The notes: a model not told the origin generated them from the letters alone. A stretch of 64,000 bases of DNA from Sepiola atlantica (GCA_963556195.1 OY744532.1:104108583-104172582), one strand, 5' to 3'. Numbered from the stretch's first letter, positions 48,120-59,123 are shown. Numbers and translations are program-made.

Positions 48120-48530
48120 GAGGTTTCTGAAGTATAGGGAATGGGGGCGGGGGTGCTTCTGCAGTATAGGCACCAGGGGGTGCTCCTACAGTATAGGACC
48201 CAAGGGCTTCTGCAGTATAGGAACTAGGGGTGCTTCTACAGTATAGGACCCAGCACCGGGAGTGCTTCTACAATATATAACCCGGGTGCTTCTGCAGAAC
48301 AGAGACCATGGGTGCTTATGCAGTATAGGGACCAGGGGTGATTCTACAGTATAGGGACCAAGGGTGCTTCTACAGCATAGGACCCAGTACCGGGGGTGCT
48401 TCTACAATATAATACCCGGAGGCTTCTGAAGAATAGGGACCATGGGTGCTTATGCAGTATAGGGGCCAGGGATGCTTATGTAGTATAGGGACCAGGGGGC
48501 TTCTTCAATGTAGGACCCAGACGTTTCGGC
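48120..48530. repeat. Minisatellite, GTGCTTCTACAGTATAGGACC family, right block
   Basis: Units of about 33-37 bp such as GGGGTGCTTCTACAGTATAG then GACCCAGCACCG match the block at 30175-30512 on the far left of the 21-bp array, same orientation. Confidence 0.9.
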
Positions 48531-48766
48531 GTTGTCCGGGAGAAAAGTGCTAAATGTCCTAAATAGAGCTACTGTAGTGTTTCTCTTCGGACTATTGTGC
48601 AGATGAAAAGGAGGGGGGATCTGTAAGAGTGATGTTAGTAGTGCTCTGGAGGCCGTCTTGATTTTTTAAATACGCGGCGTTGTCCGGGAGAAAAGTGCTC
48701 AATATCCTATTTTGCTTGCGGAGAGGAGGAGGGAGAGCCCGGGCAATGCCGGGTACCCCTTCTAGT
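48531..48766 (+). mobile_element. Putative Helitron-type 3' end with internal direct repeats
   Basis: GCGTTGTCCGGGAGAAAAGT then GCT appears at about 48531 and 48677. The segment ends GAGCCCGGGCAATGCCGGGT then ACCCCTTCTAG|T. The hairpin CCCGGGCAATGCCGGG (48738-48753), an 8-nt spacer, a terminal CTAG (48762-48765) and a following T match the Helitron 3' signature (hairpin near the end, CTRR, insertion at A|T). No Rep/helicase coding sequence is in the window, and a 5' TC terminus was not found. Confidence 0.5.
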
Positions 48767-49435
48767 TTACAATAAATCGCTTATTTTCGTCCTAATATTC
48801 TATCCGCAATCTCCCTATTTCTGATGAGTACAGTATACTTAGAATAATCGCGCCATAAAATATTTATCAAAATCGGAAAAAAGATCGTGATGGGCATAAG
48901 CCTAGGTGTTAATAAATATTATTTATGAATTGGATCTTGAAAACACGGTTAGAACCTAAATAAAATAATTTAATTTTAAACGAATTGTACAAACTGTAAT
49001 GAACATGGTTTTGTTTATTTTGTTATTCATTTACTTATAATCGAATATTCATTCAAAGCTAAAATGCAATAACATGAAATGAGAAGATTTTTTAAACCAT
49101 ATTTTAAATGAGAATGTAACTACCAAATTAAACCCACGAGAATTGAATTAAAATAGAAAATCATTCGATATATTAAAATTGTTATCATGTATTTAAAGAT
49201 TTAAGCATTTTTGGAATCTGTTTACATCCAACAATTTCGGGAACATATATTAAAACAACATTACTTCAATCAAAATATTATTTTTTATTACTATTAGCGA
49301 TAATGGCAACGTGTTTAAGTAGTGTGGAGTTTACTCCCTTAGATGCGAACGTCTGCATTACGTCGCCCTATAACTGGACGTATTTTCATTTATTTTATTC
49401 ATTTTTATAAATTTTACAAACTTAAAAGTTATCAA
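48767..49435. other. Unassigned AT-rich sequence
   Basis: Contains ATTTATCAAAATCGGAAAAAAGA, possibly a remote trace of repeat family D. No gene seen. Confidence 0.4.
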
Positions 49436-49560
49436 TGGGAACGTGTTTCTTGTTATCCAACAATCATCATCATGGCTACTTTTTGCAAGGAATCGAACCT
49501 ACAACTGCATTGTCTGTAGTCTAGAAATGTTACATTTAGGCTAAGACGCTTTCCCTGAAA
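49436..49560 (-). repeat. tRNA-like SINE with degraded hammerhead module
   Basis: On the minus strand GTAGGTTCGATTCCTTGC contains a B box (49488-49500). It is followed after about 16 nt by CCATG, ATGATGA (CUGAUGA with C changed to A), a clean TTGTT/AACAA helix II around GGAT, GAAA, then CACGTTC and CCATTG. This aligns with the better copy at 49600-49705. Confidence 0.6.
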
Positions 49561-49599
49561 TATGTACAATATTTTGTCAGATAAATATTAAGTTACATT

Positions 49600-49705
49600 T
49601 TTCTTGTAGTTTATTTTAACAACGTATTTTTTGGTTCGATTTTTGCTAAAAATGTCAGTCATGCTTATGATGCGGAGTAGCAAGAAACAAGTGTCCATGG
49701 ATAAC
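49600..49705 (+). repeat. tRNA-like SINE with hammerhead module
   Basis: GGTTCGATTTTTGC (B box, 49632-49645) is followed by a hammerhead-like block at 49660-49699, then AT-rich tail, CA repeats and a long TA tract (49731-49827). It lies in opposite orientation to the copy just to its left. Confidence 0.65.
49660..49699 (+). ncRNA. Hammerhead-like ribozyme, core mutated
   Basis: CATG (helix I, 49660-49663), CTTATGA (G5 of the invariant CUGAUGA changed to U), TGC...GCA helix II with one extra A, GAAA (49684-49687), a short ACA/TGT helix III, TC cleavage dinucleotide (49694-49695, a canonical GUC triplet) and CATG (49696-49699), which pairs with the first CATG. The core mutation should abolish cleavage. 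The preserved helix I and cleavage site show ancestry. Confidence 0.5.
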
Positions 49706-49730
49706 TTATAATGTACATTAAAATTACACA

Positions 49731-49738
49731 CACACACA

Positions 49739-49827
<89 letters not shown>
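49731..49827. repeat. (CA)n then (TA)n microsatellite
   Basis: A short CA tract then about 85 bp of TA, at the 3' side of the preceding SINE copy. Confidence 0.96.
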
Positions 49828-50185
49828 GAGGCCTATCTAAATTGTATCAAACCTTAGGTCAAAAAATATTTCAAATACGGAGCGGGGTTGTGACGCTAAC
49901 CCCCTTCAAAGTAGGCCTCTTGTGCTTGAGAACACTTAGCCTACCGATCTATCCACTGCCGGAAACATTTCTGTAAGTATTTATTTGGAATGGTGGATTT
50001 AGCAGGTGTTTGGAGAAGATGCGATAGGAATTACACACATTAAGGAGTAGTTCAACCAATTCAGAAATGGCCGCACTAGCGTTCTGATAGACCCCAAACT
50101 GCTCAGCGTGCAGCTGTTGTTGAGAGGGTAAGAAAAAAGAGATAATGCGGAACGTGACGGCGGATATGAACATATCGTGTATATA

Positions 50186-50186
<1 letters not shown>
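49828..50186. other. Unassigned sequence
   Basis: A minus-strand frame of 74 codons (49949-50173) has no recognised domain. On the plus strand, GAACACTTAGCCTACCGATCT has the flavour of a degraded tRNA-like segment. Confidence 0.3.

Positions 50187-50234
<48 letters not shown>
50187..50234. repeat. (TA)n microsatellite
   Basis: A pure TA tract of about 48 bp. Confidence 0.96.
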
Positions 50235-50237
<3 letters not shown>

Positions 50238-50639
50238 GAATAATAGAAACAATGTTTCAGACAAAATGCAAAATAAAAATTGAATAAACAAGCGAATCAA
50301 CAAAGTAACAAAGATATAAACTCAAACACGTATAAAAGTTATTTCAGTGGCTAGAAAGAAACCATCCTCGCTTGGGAGTAAGAACTTTAATGAACAGAAA
50401 TTAAAACAAACCCGTAACCAAACGAGTCAGGAATAGTAGAAAGAAAGAAAATGTGTTTATCAGCATTTGACATAACTGTCAAACACTGGAAAAAACGCAT
50501 CAGGTTTAAATAGAAGGAAGGTAGAAAGGAAAAAAAAGGAGGAATAAACGTGAACATAGTAAGTATGCAAAAACAAATTGAGGCGTGCGTAGAAACAATT
50601 AGAGGGGGAGAGGGAGATGGGGAGTGAATTCAAAGGAAT

Positions 50640-51600
50640 AGCTTATTAACCATCGTCGTTTCGAGCTAGGTTCTGTTTAAATAAAATGTTTTTTTGCAAT
50701 GACGGTATTAATGTAAACGAACACGGCCTCTGAACAATTCCGTTCGTGTGTCGCTGGAGTTAAATATCGTGTATATATTTTATCGAACTAGCAATACGTG
50801 TGTCGAAATGATGACTGTAAAAAAATCATGTGGGAATACAAAGCGTTCGAGGTATCACCGTTTTTTACTGCACGGTTATGTTCATAAATTCTTTTATTTT
50901 AAGGACGCTGAGGTTCACCAAAATATATTTTTCCACAATCAGCACATGGTATGGTAGATATTCCTGCTTGTGTAAGAGCTTTATACTCTTCATTTTTGTT
51001 TTTATGTCTCTTTAAAATGTTTTTTTTTATAGTGAGTGAGGTAGCTTGGATGGTTCTGAAACCATGTTGAGGGAGAGAAAAGAGATGTGTGTTGCTTTAA
51101 TTAGTGGGAATGGATAACATTTCTTTGTATGGGTGGTGTAGTATTAGGAGATGTGTTCGTATGTTTAATGTATCTGGGTAGCTTTTTGCTTAGCGACGGA
51201 AATAAAATGTTTGAGGTACTTTAATGTTGTTGGAGAGGAGTCAATTCTACTGTATTCTTGAGAGATATATGTAGGGCTACAAATGCGTAGAGCTCTGAGA
51301 TAAAAACCTATAATCATACTATTTGTGGTGTAGTGATTGTGGTGTGAGCAATACTGAAGGTAATCGTTTTTGTTGGTTGGTTTACAATGAACTTGAAATG
51401 AAAGAATATTGTTTTTTGTGGCTGAGAATGCCAAGGAATGCTAAAGAATTATTGTGTTCACTCACGGAAGTAAACTTGATAGAAGGTTCAACTTTGTTAG
51501 GTGTTTGTGCTAACGTATCTATTTTATGACCGTCGCGTAGAAAAAAAAATATCATCAATGTATCTGTAGTAAATGTGTTTGGGTTCATATTTTTGTTAGT
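50640..51600 (-). pseudogene. Penelope-like element relic: reverse transcriptase C-terminal part plus GIY-YIG endonuclease
   Basis: In minus-strand order: YIDD active site (51551-51562, YRYIDDIFF), PSIKFTSVSEHNNSLAFLGI, KPTNKNDYLQYCSHH, IIGFYLRALRICSP (51165-51434), then after a linker PCADCGKIYFG (about 50920-50954), a stop, NKRIYEHNRAVKNGDTSNAL and YSHM (to 50827). This is the PLE order of RT followed by endonuclease. Breaks: an extra base in the T-run after YIDD, a second frameshift between the NNSLAFL and KPTNKND blocks, and a TAA inside the endonuclease. It is 5'-truncated at about 51600. Just beyond the 3' end, AGCTCGAAACGACGATGG (minus, about 50650) resembles the hammerhead 3' half, as expected for PLE ends. 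Confidence 0.85.
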
Positions 51601-51640
51601 TTGTTGATTCGCTTATCCTCAATTCCATTTTTATTTTGCA

Positions 51641-51700
51641 TATATATATATACTATGGGAGTCATATATATATATATATATATAATTATATATATATATC
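51641..51700. repeat. Split (TA)n tracts
   Basis: Three TA tracts separated by ACTATGGGAGTCA and by ATTATATA. Confidence 0.9.
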
Positions 51701-51748
51701 GGAAATGCCCACTAAATTATGACTTAATGCACAAAGATTTAAAATACG

Positions 51749-51883
51749 CATGGCCCGTTAAAGAATTACATAGCTATGCTAACATACTAACTAATATTTT
51801 GACAATGTAGTTCTGGGTTCGATTCTTGCTCAAATTAAGCCATGCTGATGATACTGAGTAGCAATGATAACATTTTATACGCA

Positions 51884-51915
<32 letters not shown>

Positions 51916-51926
51916 TACAGCAGTGT

Positions 51927-51958
<32 letters not shown>

Positions 51959-51993
51959 CATATATAACACTGCTGTAATATATATATATATAC

Positions 51994-52035
<42 letters not shown>

Positions 52036-52164
52036 TGCGTATAAAATGTTATCATTGCTACTCAGTATCATCAGCATGGCTGAATTTGAGCAAAAATCGA
52101 ACTACATTGTCAAAATATTAGTTAGTATGTTAGCATATCTATGTAATTCTTTTACGGGGCATGC

Positions 52165-52166
<2 letters not shown>
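51749..52166. repeat. Inverted pair of tRNA/hammerhead SINE copies around a TA-rich palindromic centre
   Basis: The arms 51749-51895 (plus) and 52023-52166 (minus) match at roughly 95 percent by eye, including AGCCATGCTGATGATACTGA and TAACATTTTATACGCAAAT. In the centre, ATTACAGCAGTGTTATA (51914-51930) faces TATAACACTGCTGTAAT (51963-51979). Each arm contains a B box (GGGTTCGATTCTTGC at 51815-51829 in the left arm) and CTGATGA 12-18 nt later, but GAAA has decayed to GATAA. A further head-like fragment with AATGCCCACTAAAT lies at both outer borders (51705 and 52234). Confidence 0.85.

Positions 52167-52231
<65 letters not shown>
52167..52231. repeat. (TA)n microsatellite
   Basis: A TA tract of about 64 bp inside the head region of the right-hand SINE-like copy. 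Confidence 0.96.
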
Positions 52232-52233
<2 letters not shown>

Positions 52234-52448
52234 CAATGCCCACTAAATAATAACTGTATGTACGCATTAACCGTAAAATAATTCTATATCTGTGATAACA
52301 TATTAAATGATACTTATGTACTTACATTACAAATCTACCAGCACACTTATACATTCTGAACTTGTACTTGAACTAAATACGCATAATGTGGTTCAAGGCA
52401 CTAATTATTTGGCCACATTAGTTAATAGCACTTCCACTCTAAAGAAGA

Positions 52449-52507
52449 AACCCTAACCCAAACCTTAACCCTAGCCCTAACCCTAATCCTCACCCTAAAC
52501 CTAACCC
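52449..52507 (-). repeat. Short interstitial telomere-like block
   Basis: About nine degenerate CCCTAA units (AACCCTAACCC, CCCTAG, CCCTAAT, CCTCACCC). Confidence 0.85.
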
Positions 52508-53012
52508 AGCTTCAGGTAATTACCCCTTCAAAAATTGTAAGCCCACTCTTTAACCAACACATCAATACTCTTACTCTTAATGGAGCTAATTATATAAATA
52601 ATGTACCTAACACATTATGGTATCAGCTTCCTCAGTAAAAGCCCGTATCTAAAACTATGTATCCCTTTTCCAAAACACATTGATAAGAATGATGAGATAT
52701 CCATAACTAAGCTAATAAAAGATGTAAATCGGAAATATTCCATACTCACTGCAATGATGCTGAAAAGCTCTATATTACACCTCAGGATCTTATATTTTAA
52801 CAATTGGGTACGTCTGACTGCGTAATAATGACCACTGCTGCTAAGAGTAAAAATAGAATGCATTCAAAAAGCAACTGATCATGTCATGCATAAAAGAACA
52901 TTTTAACATAGCCAATAATTAACTCCAACTGATGCTCCACTTCCACCCAATATTCAAGACGACTAAATTAATAGAACGTGTGAATCACATCTCTCTTTAA
53001 GATTCATTGGTT
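52508..53012. other. Unassigned sequence
   Basis: Overlapping 74- and 82-codon frames on opposite strands (52601-52863) have no known domain. Confidence 0.4.
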
Positions 53013-53048
53013 AAGTTAAGGGTTAGGTTTTGGGTTAGCGTTAGGTTT
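53013..53048 (+). repeat. Very short TTAGGG-like trace
   Basis: GTTAAGGGTTAGGTTTTGGG then TTAGCGTTAGG, three to five degenerate hexamers, opposite in orientation to the block at 52449. Confidence 0.6.
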
Positions 53049-54858
53049 TGTATATATTTTAAACTCTTACACTGTATTCATATTTTCATACTTATTGAAG
53101 ACATCCTTAAAATGTTCATCTCTTAAAAATGTTGACCCATCATAAAACAATACAAATCCGGACAATAATATTTTTGATAATGACTTTCGTTAAACATTAT
53201 TTTTACAACATCATTTTAATCAAACATTCCTCTGTATCATTTGAAATAAAACGCTCCAATTATTTTTTTTAATTCACTAAAATATATTCTTTAAACTTTA
53301 CTATGTACACTTTTAAAAATTTTAAATTATTTCATCAACATATAGTATATCTCCATCTTTACATAGTTTTACTTATTATCCTTATTCTTACAATATTATA
53401 GCTTTATGCTTATTAAATGAATATAATTTCATAAATCTGTATAAGTTATTTTAATAAGCCCTGTAATAATATCTTCGCTAACTATCATCAAACAAGTACC
53501 CCCTTAAATTAAGTATTTACATTAAGTACTTTTATTTCATAAGGTTGCATTTCCTCAGAAAATTAGTGCCTGTCTCTCTCATCTGAACCCTTATACAACA
53601 GTTATCTTATTCTGAAGACAATCACCTCCGCTTAAGCGGTAAGATTCCAATTCATAGAATAGTTTCTCACGCTGAAATCTGTAATTGATATTATTTGTAA
53701 TTGATATTATTTGTAATTGATATTATCTTTTATTCTGTAGTGTATGCTTGAATGATACTGTTATACACATACATTATCATTCAGTTTAACTTTACACTAA
53801 ACATCATATTTTTAGTATTATTAAATTTGATGACCACTTATTGTTTATTTATAGGATGCTTTTCAAATATGACTGCATCTTACACATTGTTATTAAGATA
53901 TAAGTTTTTATTTTTAGAAAACTATTTTTCTAAATTAAGATCCTTTTAATGATAACTTATAGATTGTTGTAGACCTTCTTAAGAATTTAATTTAAGAGTT
54001 ACGTTTCTAACGACCTTTCTCGATTTTACACCTTTTAATGTCATTCACTCTTGTCAATTTCTCTTACTTGGGCTTATTATCCCTACTCCTTATCCTCTCA
54101 CATTATAAATGTTATTCCACTATACAAACTGACTTCTTTAAATCAGCTTCACCTCACCTCATTTCTTACCTACATCAATACTCCTGTCCATTAACCCTCC
54201 CCCTCCAGCCTTCATATACATTGCATCGCTTTCTAATACATAACATAACCATCCCTTTTTCTTTTTATCTACTTGTATTAATATTCGATATATTTGCCCT
54301 TTTTATTCTTTTCGTTGTTTCTGCCTTTTTTATTTACTTCATTACAGCTAAAATGTAATTGAATTACCACGATTTCAACAACTACTACTAATTTCTAAAT
54401 AACCCAAGAAGTAAAATGAATGGTTTTCGACACGTCTTCTTTTGTGATTTTATCAATCTTTTTACAAATTCTTTCAGGGCATACTGTTTGGTGATTGATT
54501 CCACGACGAACTAACTCTCACTTGCATTTAGATCATTAAATCTCTGGGAATGATTGTTTAGCACGAATTCGGATGGTTTGAATCCTCAGTTTGATTAAAC
54601 GAACTTCTCCTATGCTACTTTAATTGTGATAATTTTGTTTGCATATTTTAAACTTTTGAAATGGGTTTCATTTTCATGTCTTTTATATTTTTATATTTTA
54701 GAATGTCTGCGTGGCAGTGAATTTTACTGACTCCTCTATCATAGTTCGTCTGATAATAAGAGCATATCTTCAAAAACCTATGACTTCAGGAATATAATTT
54801 TTTTTTATATTACCCTAGTTTGAAAAATTGATGATTTAATAAATATTGCATTTCATCC

Positions 54859-54861
<3 letters not shown>
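53049..54861. other. Unassigned AT-rich sequence
   Basis: A triplet of a ~19-bp unit (GTAATTGATATTATTT) lies at 53681-53735. The 106-codon hydrophobic frame at 54038-54358 has no recognised family and is likely chance in T-rich sequence. Confidence 0.45.
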
Positions 54862-54931
<70 letters not shown>

Positions 54932-54951
54932 ATGGGTGCTATATATATATA

Positions 54952-55008
<57 letters not shown>

Positions 55009-55009
55009 G

Positions 55010-55040
<31 letters not shown>

Positions 55041-55105
55041 ATATAATATGGGTGCTATATATATATATATGTGTGTGTATATATATATGTATATATATAT
55101 ATATG
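54862..55105. repeat. (TA)n cluster with duplicated ATATGGGTGCTATA spacer
   Basis: TA tracts are separated by ATATGGGTGCTATATATA at about 54930 and 55046, so a segment of about 116 bp is duplicated. GTGTGTGTATA lies to the right. Confidence 0.93.
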
Positions 55106-55321
55106 TATGGGTGTGTGTATCAGTGTGTGTGTATACACCAAATCCTAAAAATTAAAAAGTGACGTTACTTGTGCTAGAGCATCTATATATTTTAATTAAA
55201 TTTACTTTTGTTTGAAACTTAAAATCCATCCTGAATGCCGAAAGATAAAGACTGTATCCTTAAGCTGAGTGACCAGTGTTTTCGTAAAATCGAAATGGAA
55301 GTTCAAACTAATGTATAATGT

Positions 55322-55324
<3 letters not shown>

Positions 55325-55362
<38 letters not shown>

Positions 55363-55440
55363 ATATATATATATATATATATATAGATATATATATATAT
55401 TTATATATACAAATATATATAAATATATATATATATATAA
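55325..55440. repeat. (TA)n microsatellite with GATATA/TTTATA interruptions
   Basis: About 115 bp of imperfect TA. Confidence 0.95.
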
Positions 55441-55568
55441 TAGGTAAATAATTTCTTTTTCATTTTCCACTTTTTCTTTATTGAACAGTTTGTCAGTGGA
55501 CCTTATACTATCTGTATATACTTTACATTTTAATTATTCTCTCACAAACTTTGGATGCCCACCTTTTG

Positions 55569-55570
<2 letters not shown>

Positions 55571-55620
<50 letters not shown>
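55571..55620. repeat. (TA)n microsatellite
   Basis: A pure TA tract of about 50 bp. Confidence 0.96.
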
Positions 55621-55622
<2 letters not shown>

Positions 55623-55829
55623 TAATATTCCCTCAAATTTTCAAATTTTGAATTTTGGTTACGTCCCTGATAACTTATTTATCCATGTAATTGCTCTGAT
55701 GATAATATTCTGATTATTAAAAGGTCTGGCTTAAGGAAATAAAAAATAAACAAACATTTGTTGTGTATGAGACAACTGAAGATGTAATAGATTTTTCATT
55801 TTTACATTTTTTATATTTATCTGGTTTAC

Positions 55830-55830
<1 letters not shown>

Positions 55831-55885
<55 letters not shown>
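55831..55885. repeat. (TA)n microsatellite
   Basis: A pure TA tract of about 54 bp. Confidence 0.96.
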
Positions 55886-55887
<2 letters not shown>

Positions 55888-56058
55888 AGGAAACGATAGA
55901 GTAAGATAATTGACCCCGAGGAAATAGAAGACACATAGAAAGAGGCTAGAAAACAAAGTGTCAGCCAGCCGGGTCCTACTTGTCGACGTCTAGCTAATGA
56001 TAAAACAAGGTGAAAAGAAACCTAAGATGCATTCTTCTTCCAGGAGTGATACACACCT

Positions 56059-56061
56059 CTT

Positions 56062-56139
<78 letters not shown>

Positions 56140-56173
56140 ATATATAGTCATAAATATATATATATATATATAA
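56059..56173. repeat. (GAT)n then (TA)n compound microsatellite
   Basis: About 12 GAT triplets (56059-56094) are joined to TA tracts at 56096-56137 and 56155-56173. Confidence 0.96.
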
Positions 56174-56329
56174 ATTGGTGGTAGTTGTAAATTATAACGC
56201 CGATAGTCACGATAAACAATAGACATCAACAGTGTTCAACTAATGAAGGAACACGAATTAAAGCTATCATTTGAACTGATGTGTTAATACTACCTACTAG
56301 AATCCTCACCATTGAATTAGGGGCGACAC

Positions 56330-56465
56330 ACAATCATAAATATTTACGTTTCAACCTACCAGAATCATCAGCGTAGAGATACTTATTCAATCTGGTCGCA
56401 GGATTCGAAACCTCGGAACACGAGTCAAGATTTGAACTCAATATATATACAGTATATACAGAAAG
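56330..56465 (-). repeat. tRNA-like SINE with degraded hammerhead module
   Basis: On the minus strand CCGAGGTTTCGAATCCTGCG contains a B box (56400-56412). After about 28 nt come TCTCTACG, CTGATGA, TTCTGGTAGGTT, GAAACGTAAATA. CUGAUGA and GAAA are intact. The helix II ends no longer pair well and the downstream helix I strand has decayed. Spacing matches the intact copy at 24.2 kb. Confidence 0.6.
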
Positions 56466-57719
56466 ATAAAAAATAAAGTGAAAAAGGGGCAGAGAGACGG
56501 ACAGTCAGAGATCTAATAAGGGGGTAAACAGGGCTATTCTTCATATAAACTTATGTTATTAATACACGGTAACTATTGACAGCTGTTTTGTTCGTCTATG
56601 ATATTACGTTTGACTTGAACATCTGTAAAAAAAACAATTCATACATCTTATTATATTAAAAATGTCAAATTTTTCTCATAAGCTTCAAAACATATGACAG
56701 TAAGATTAATATTTTTCTCGTTCTCAAAAGTTGGATTCATCTCACATCATATAATATTTTTAATATAGAATATCTGTCATGTTAAAGATGTGTCTAATGA
56801 TCTCTGTAAGTCAGTCTGCTCGTAAGGCAGTAAGTCACGCTTATATATCAGATAGAATTCGAATGTTATGTTACATTGCAAGATTAAAACTAAATAACGA
56901 CTTGAAACAGCTATACACAGTTTTAATATCTTTGAGCATACTTTTTATTTCGAATATGAATTGAAAATAATTTCACCAGTTTAAAATGCAAATATATACA
57001 CAGTTCTATCAAAATAAATATTGATCTATTCGGTGTTTGTGTAACGTTGTGTTTTATAAAAACGTTACTAAAAGGTATTTACACTTATTTCTCTTTCTTT
57101 TCTCCACTTACGCGATTTTCGCGTATTTTACATTTTGTATGCAGGTGTGTGAGTGTTGACTTTATACGTGTGCATTATACGTGAGTGTGTTTCGTTTAAT
57201 TTAGTATGTGTGTGTAATCATTATTTTAATTCTACTACAGGTGCACCTTTAAAAACGTCAGAGTATTTCTACCTCTTTTTTCAATCGACAAGCAACAAGA
57301 ACACAGATCTACTTCAACAGTAAAGCGTACATTTTCTCTCTGTTTCGTCATGGTTTTTACTGTCGCAGACTGCCTGCGCTGATTTGCTTTCTCCTTTCTT
57401 TCTCTACGTGTCGTGGTAGTCGTGATCATTTAGTTGTTTCATCAGTTTGGCTCGATAATTAACTTGCCCTCAAATAAAAGAAAAGTATTGACAACTTTTG
57501 TTTTGAATTTCAGGGAGTTTATTCTTATTCTAGAGATGAATATTGACTCAGAGAGAGAGATAGACATGCACAGAGTGAGAGAGAGAGAGGAAGAGAGAGA
57601 GACTGATAGGGAACATTTATCTGAATTATTATACCTTGTTGAATTTTGGGTAGATAACCTATTTTTCTAGATGATAAATGCGTGACTCGACGAACCGATT
57701 ACTTGGGGGGATTATTTTC
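56466..57719. other. Unassigned AT-rich sequence
   Basis: A GA-rich stretch lies at 57550-57602. Frames of 60-80 codons carry no known domain. Confidence 0.45.
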
Positions 57720-58116
57720 GACTTCTGATCGTGCTGTATATCTGTTAATAGTTTAATGATTTTTAAATTATTTTAATAAATTCTCTAGGGATATTTGTTT
57801 AAACATTGCTATTATAGGTGAGATAATCCAAAGGCTTTTTGTTCTCCTCAGTCGTATCTGTAGTTTACGTTTTTGAGGGGCTAGTTCTTTGCTATTGCTA
57901 ATTGGGTTTGAAAACGTTACTAATTTGAGTGGCTATTATATTCTTCTGTTTTCTTTCTTTTAGTGACATATTCTGGGTAATTATGCTCGAGGATTTTTTC
58001 CTGGTAATAGAGTTTTTTTTATATGTGATTTTAGCATCATATTCTGAGTTAATTAGTGCGTTTTTGAAGAAATCAACATTTTGGTCGAAAATCGATCGAT
58101 TGGCAAATTGTGTCAA
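57720..58116 (-). pseudogene. Possible Penelope-like element linker fragment
   Basis: Minus-strand reading gives FDQNVDFFKNALINSEYDAK then ITYKKN (about 58010-58085) and, further on with stops, PLDYLTYNSNV then TNIPREFIKII (about 57770-57830). In PLEs a segment of the kind N-A-L-x-x-S-G-Y followed by a (W/Y)-x-N-P-P block and V-K-T-N-I-G-K-x-F lies between RT and endonuclease. The match is partial and heavily decayed, without RT or GIY-YIG motifs nearby. Confidence 0.4.
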
Positions 58117-58303
58117 AAGTTTGTTGGAGACTGTGGAGACTATAGGTTTACTATGCTTGTGAAAGTTATAAGTTTACAATACAACACAGATATATATTTT
58201 TTAATAAATATTTATTTATTCAACATAAACTTGGTTTTCACGACATAACGTCTTCTTAAGAAATAGTTAAATTTGTTATATTTTCCTTTTTTCGTAGCAC
58301 TAG

Positions 58304-58328
58304 TACATATATATATATATGTATATAC

Positions 58329-58387
<59 letters not shown>

Positions 58388-58388
58388 C
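58304..58388. repeat. (TA)n microsatellite with GTATA/ACATA interruptions
   Basis: About 85 bp of imperfect TA. Confidence 0.95.
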
Positions 58389-58814
58389 GAGCTAAATACG
58401 ATGTTTCAAATGAAACCCTTTACATAAAACTACAACACTACTAATAAATTAGTAAATAAACACTGAGTAGACTAAAATAAAAACCTTCTAAAACACAAAA
58501 CTATAAATTATAAATAAAATATAACTCAATTTATTCCTAACCAATACATTATTTTCAAAGAGAGATTTTAGGAATGCACCGATTATTTATCGAGAAAACG
58601 CCATTTCTCATTGTGTTTTGACCTCATTCAGTACGCTGACGAGTTTCATGTGTATAGACTTTTTTTAAATGTCAAAGACAACACATCTGAATGAAACCGT
58701 AGTACGATTCTGAAATATGTAACATATAGTTTTCAAATAATATATGTGTATTAGCGGTCACCTTTCTACGACATGGCACTCTATTGATTTATTTTTCAAT
58801 ATAACTTGACACAC
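58389..58814. other. Unassigned AT-rich sequence
   Basis: No recognised gene or repeat. Confidence 0.45.
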
Positions 58815-58869
58815 TATATATATATATATATATATATATTATTTTATCCATATCCTTTACTTGTTTGTG

Positions 58870-58939
<70 letters not shown>

Positions 58940-58947
58940 TGTGTGTA
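58815..58947. repeat. (TA)n and (GT)n compound microsatellite
   Basis: TA tracts at 58815-58842 and 58868-58908 are followed by about 38 bp of GT. Confidence 0.95.
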
Positions 58948-58952
58948 AAATA

Positions 58953-59123
58953 GCAAATGGAGAACATGTTAAAGTGCAGGGGAAAACAAAAACAAGATAT
59001 TTGTATTGGCGAACCTCTTCAGAAAAAGTGACTTTTTCTGAAGACATTAGCCAACACGAACAAAACCGGTCAAATCTCTTGTTTTTGTTTTTCTCCTGCA
59101 CTTTAACCTTTTTTCCATTTGTC
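58953..59123. repeat. Imperfect palindrome (foldback element) of ~170 bp
   Basis: The left arm reads GCAAATGGAGAACATGTTAA, GTGCAGGGGAAAACAAAAAC and CTTCAGAAAAAGT. The right arm contains ACTTTTTCTGAAG, TTTTTGTTTTTCTCCTGCAC, TTTAACC and CCATTTGTC. The centre is at about 59022. Microsatellite borders both sides (GT/TA left; TA at 59186-59239 right). Confidence 0.85.

Noticed and set aside
54038..54358. 106-codon hydrophobic frame as a membrane protein
   Set aside because: T-rich sequence readily yields Leu/Phe/Ile runs; no family resemblance or context.
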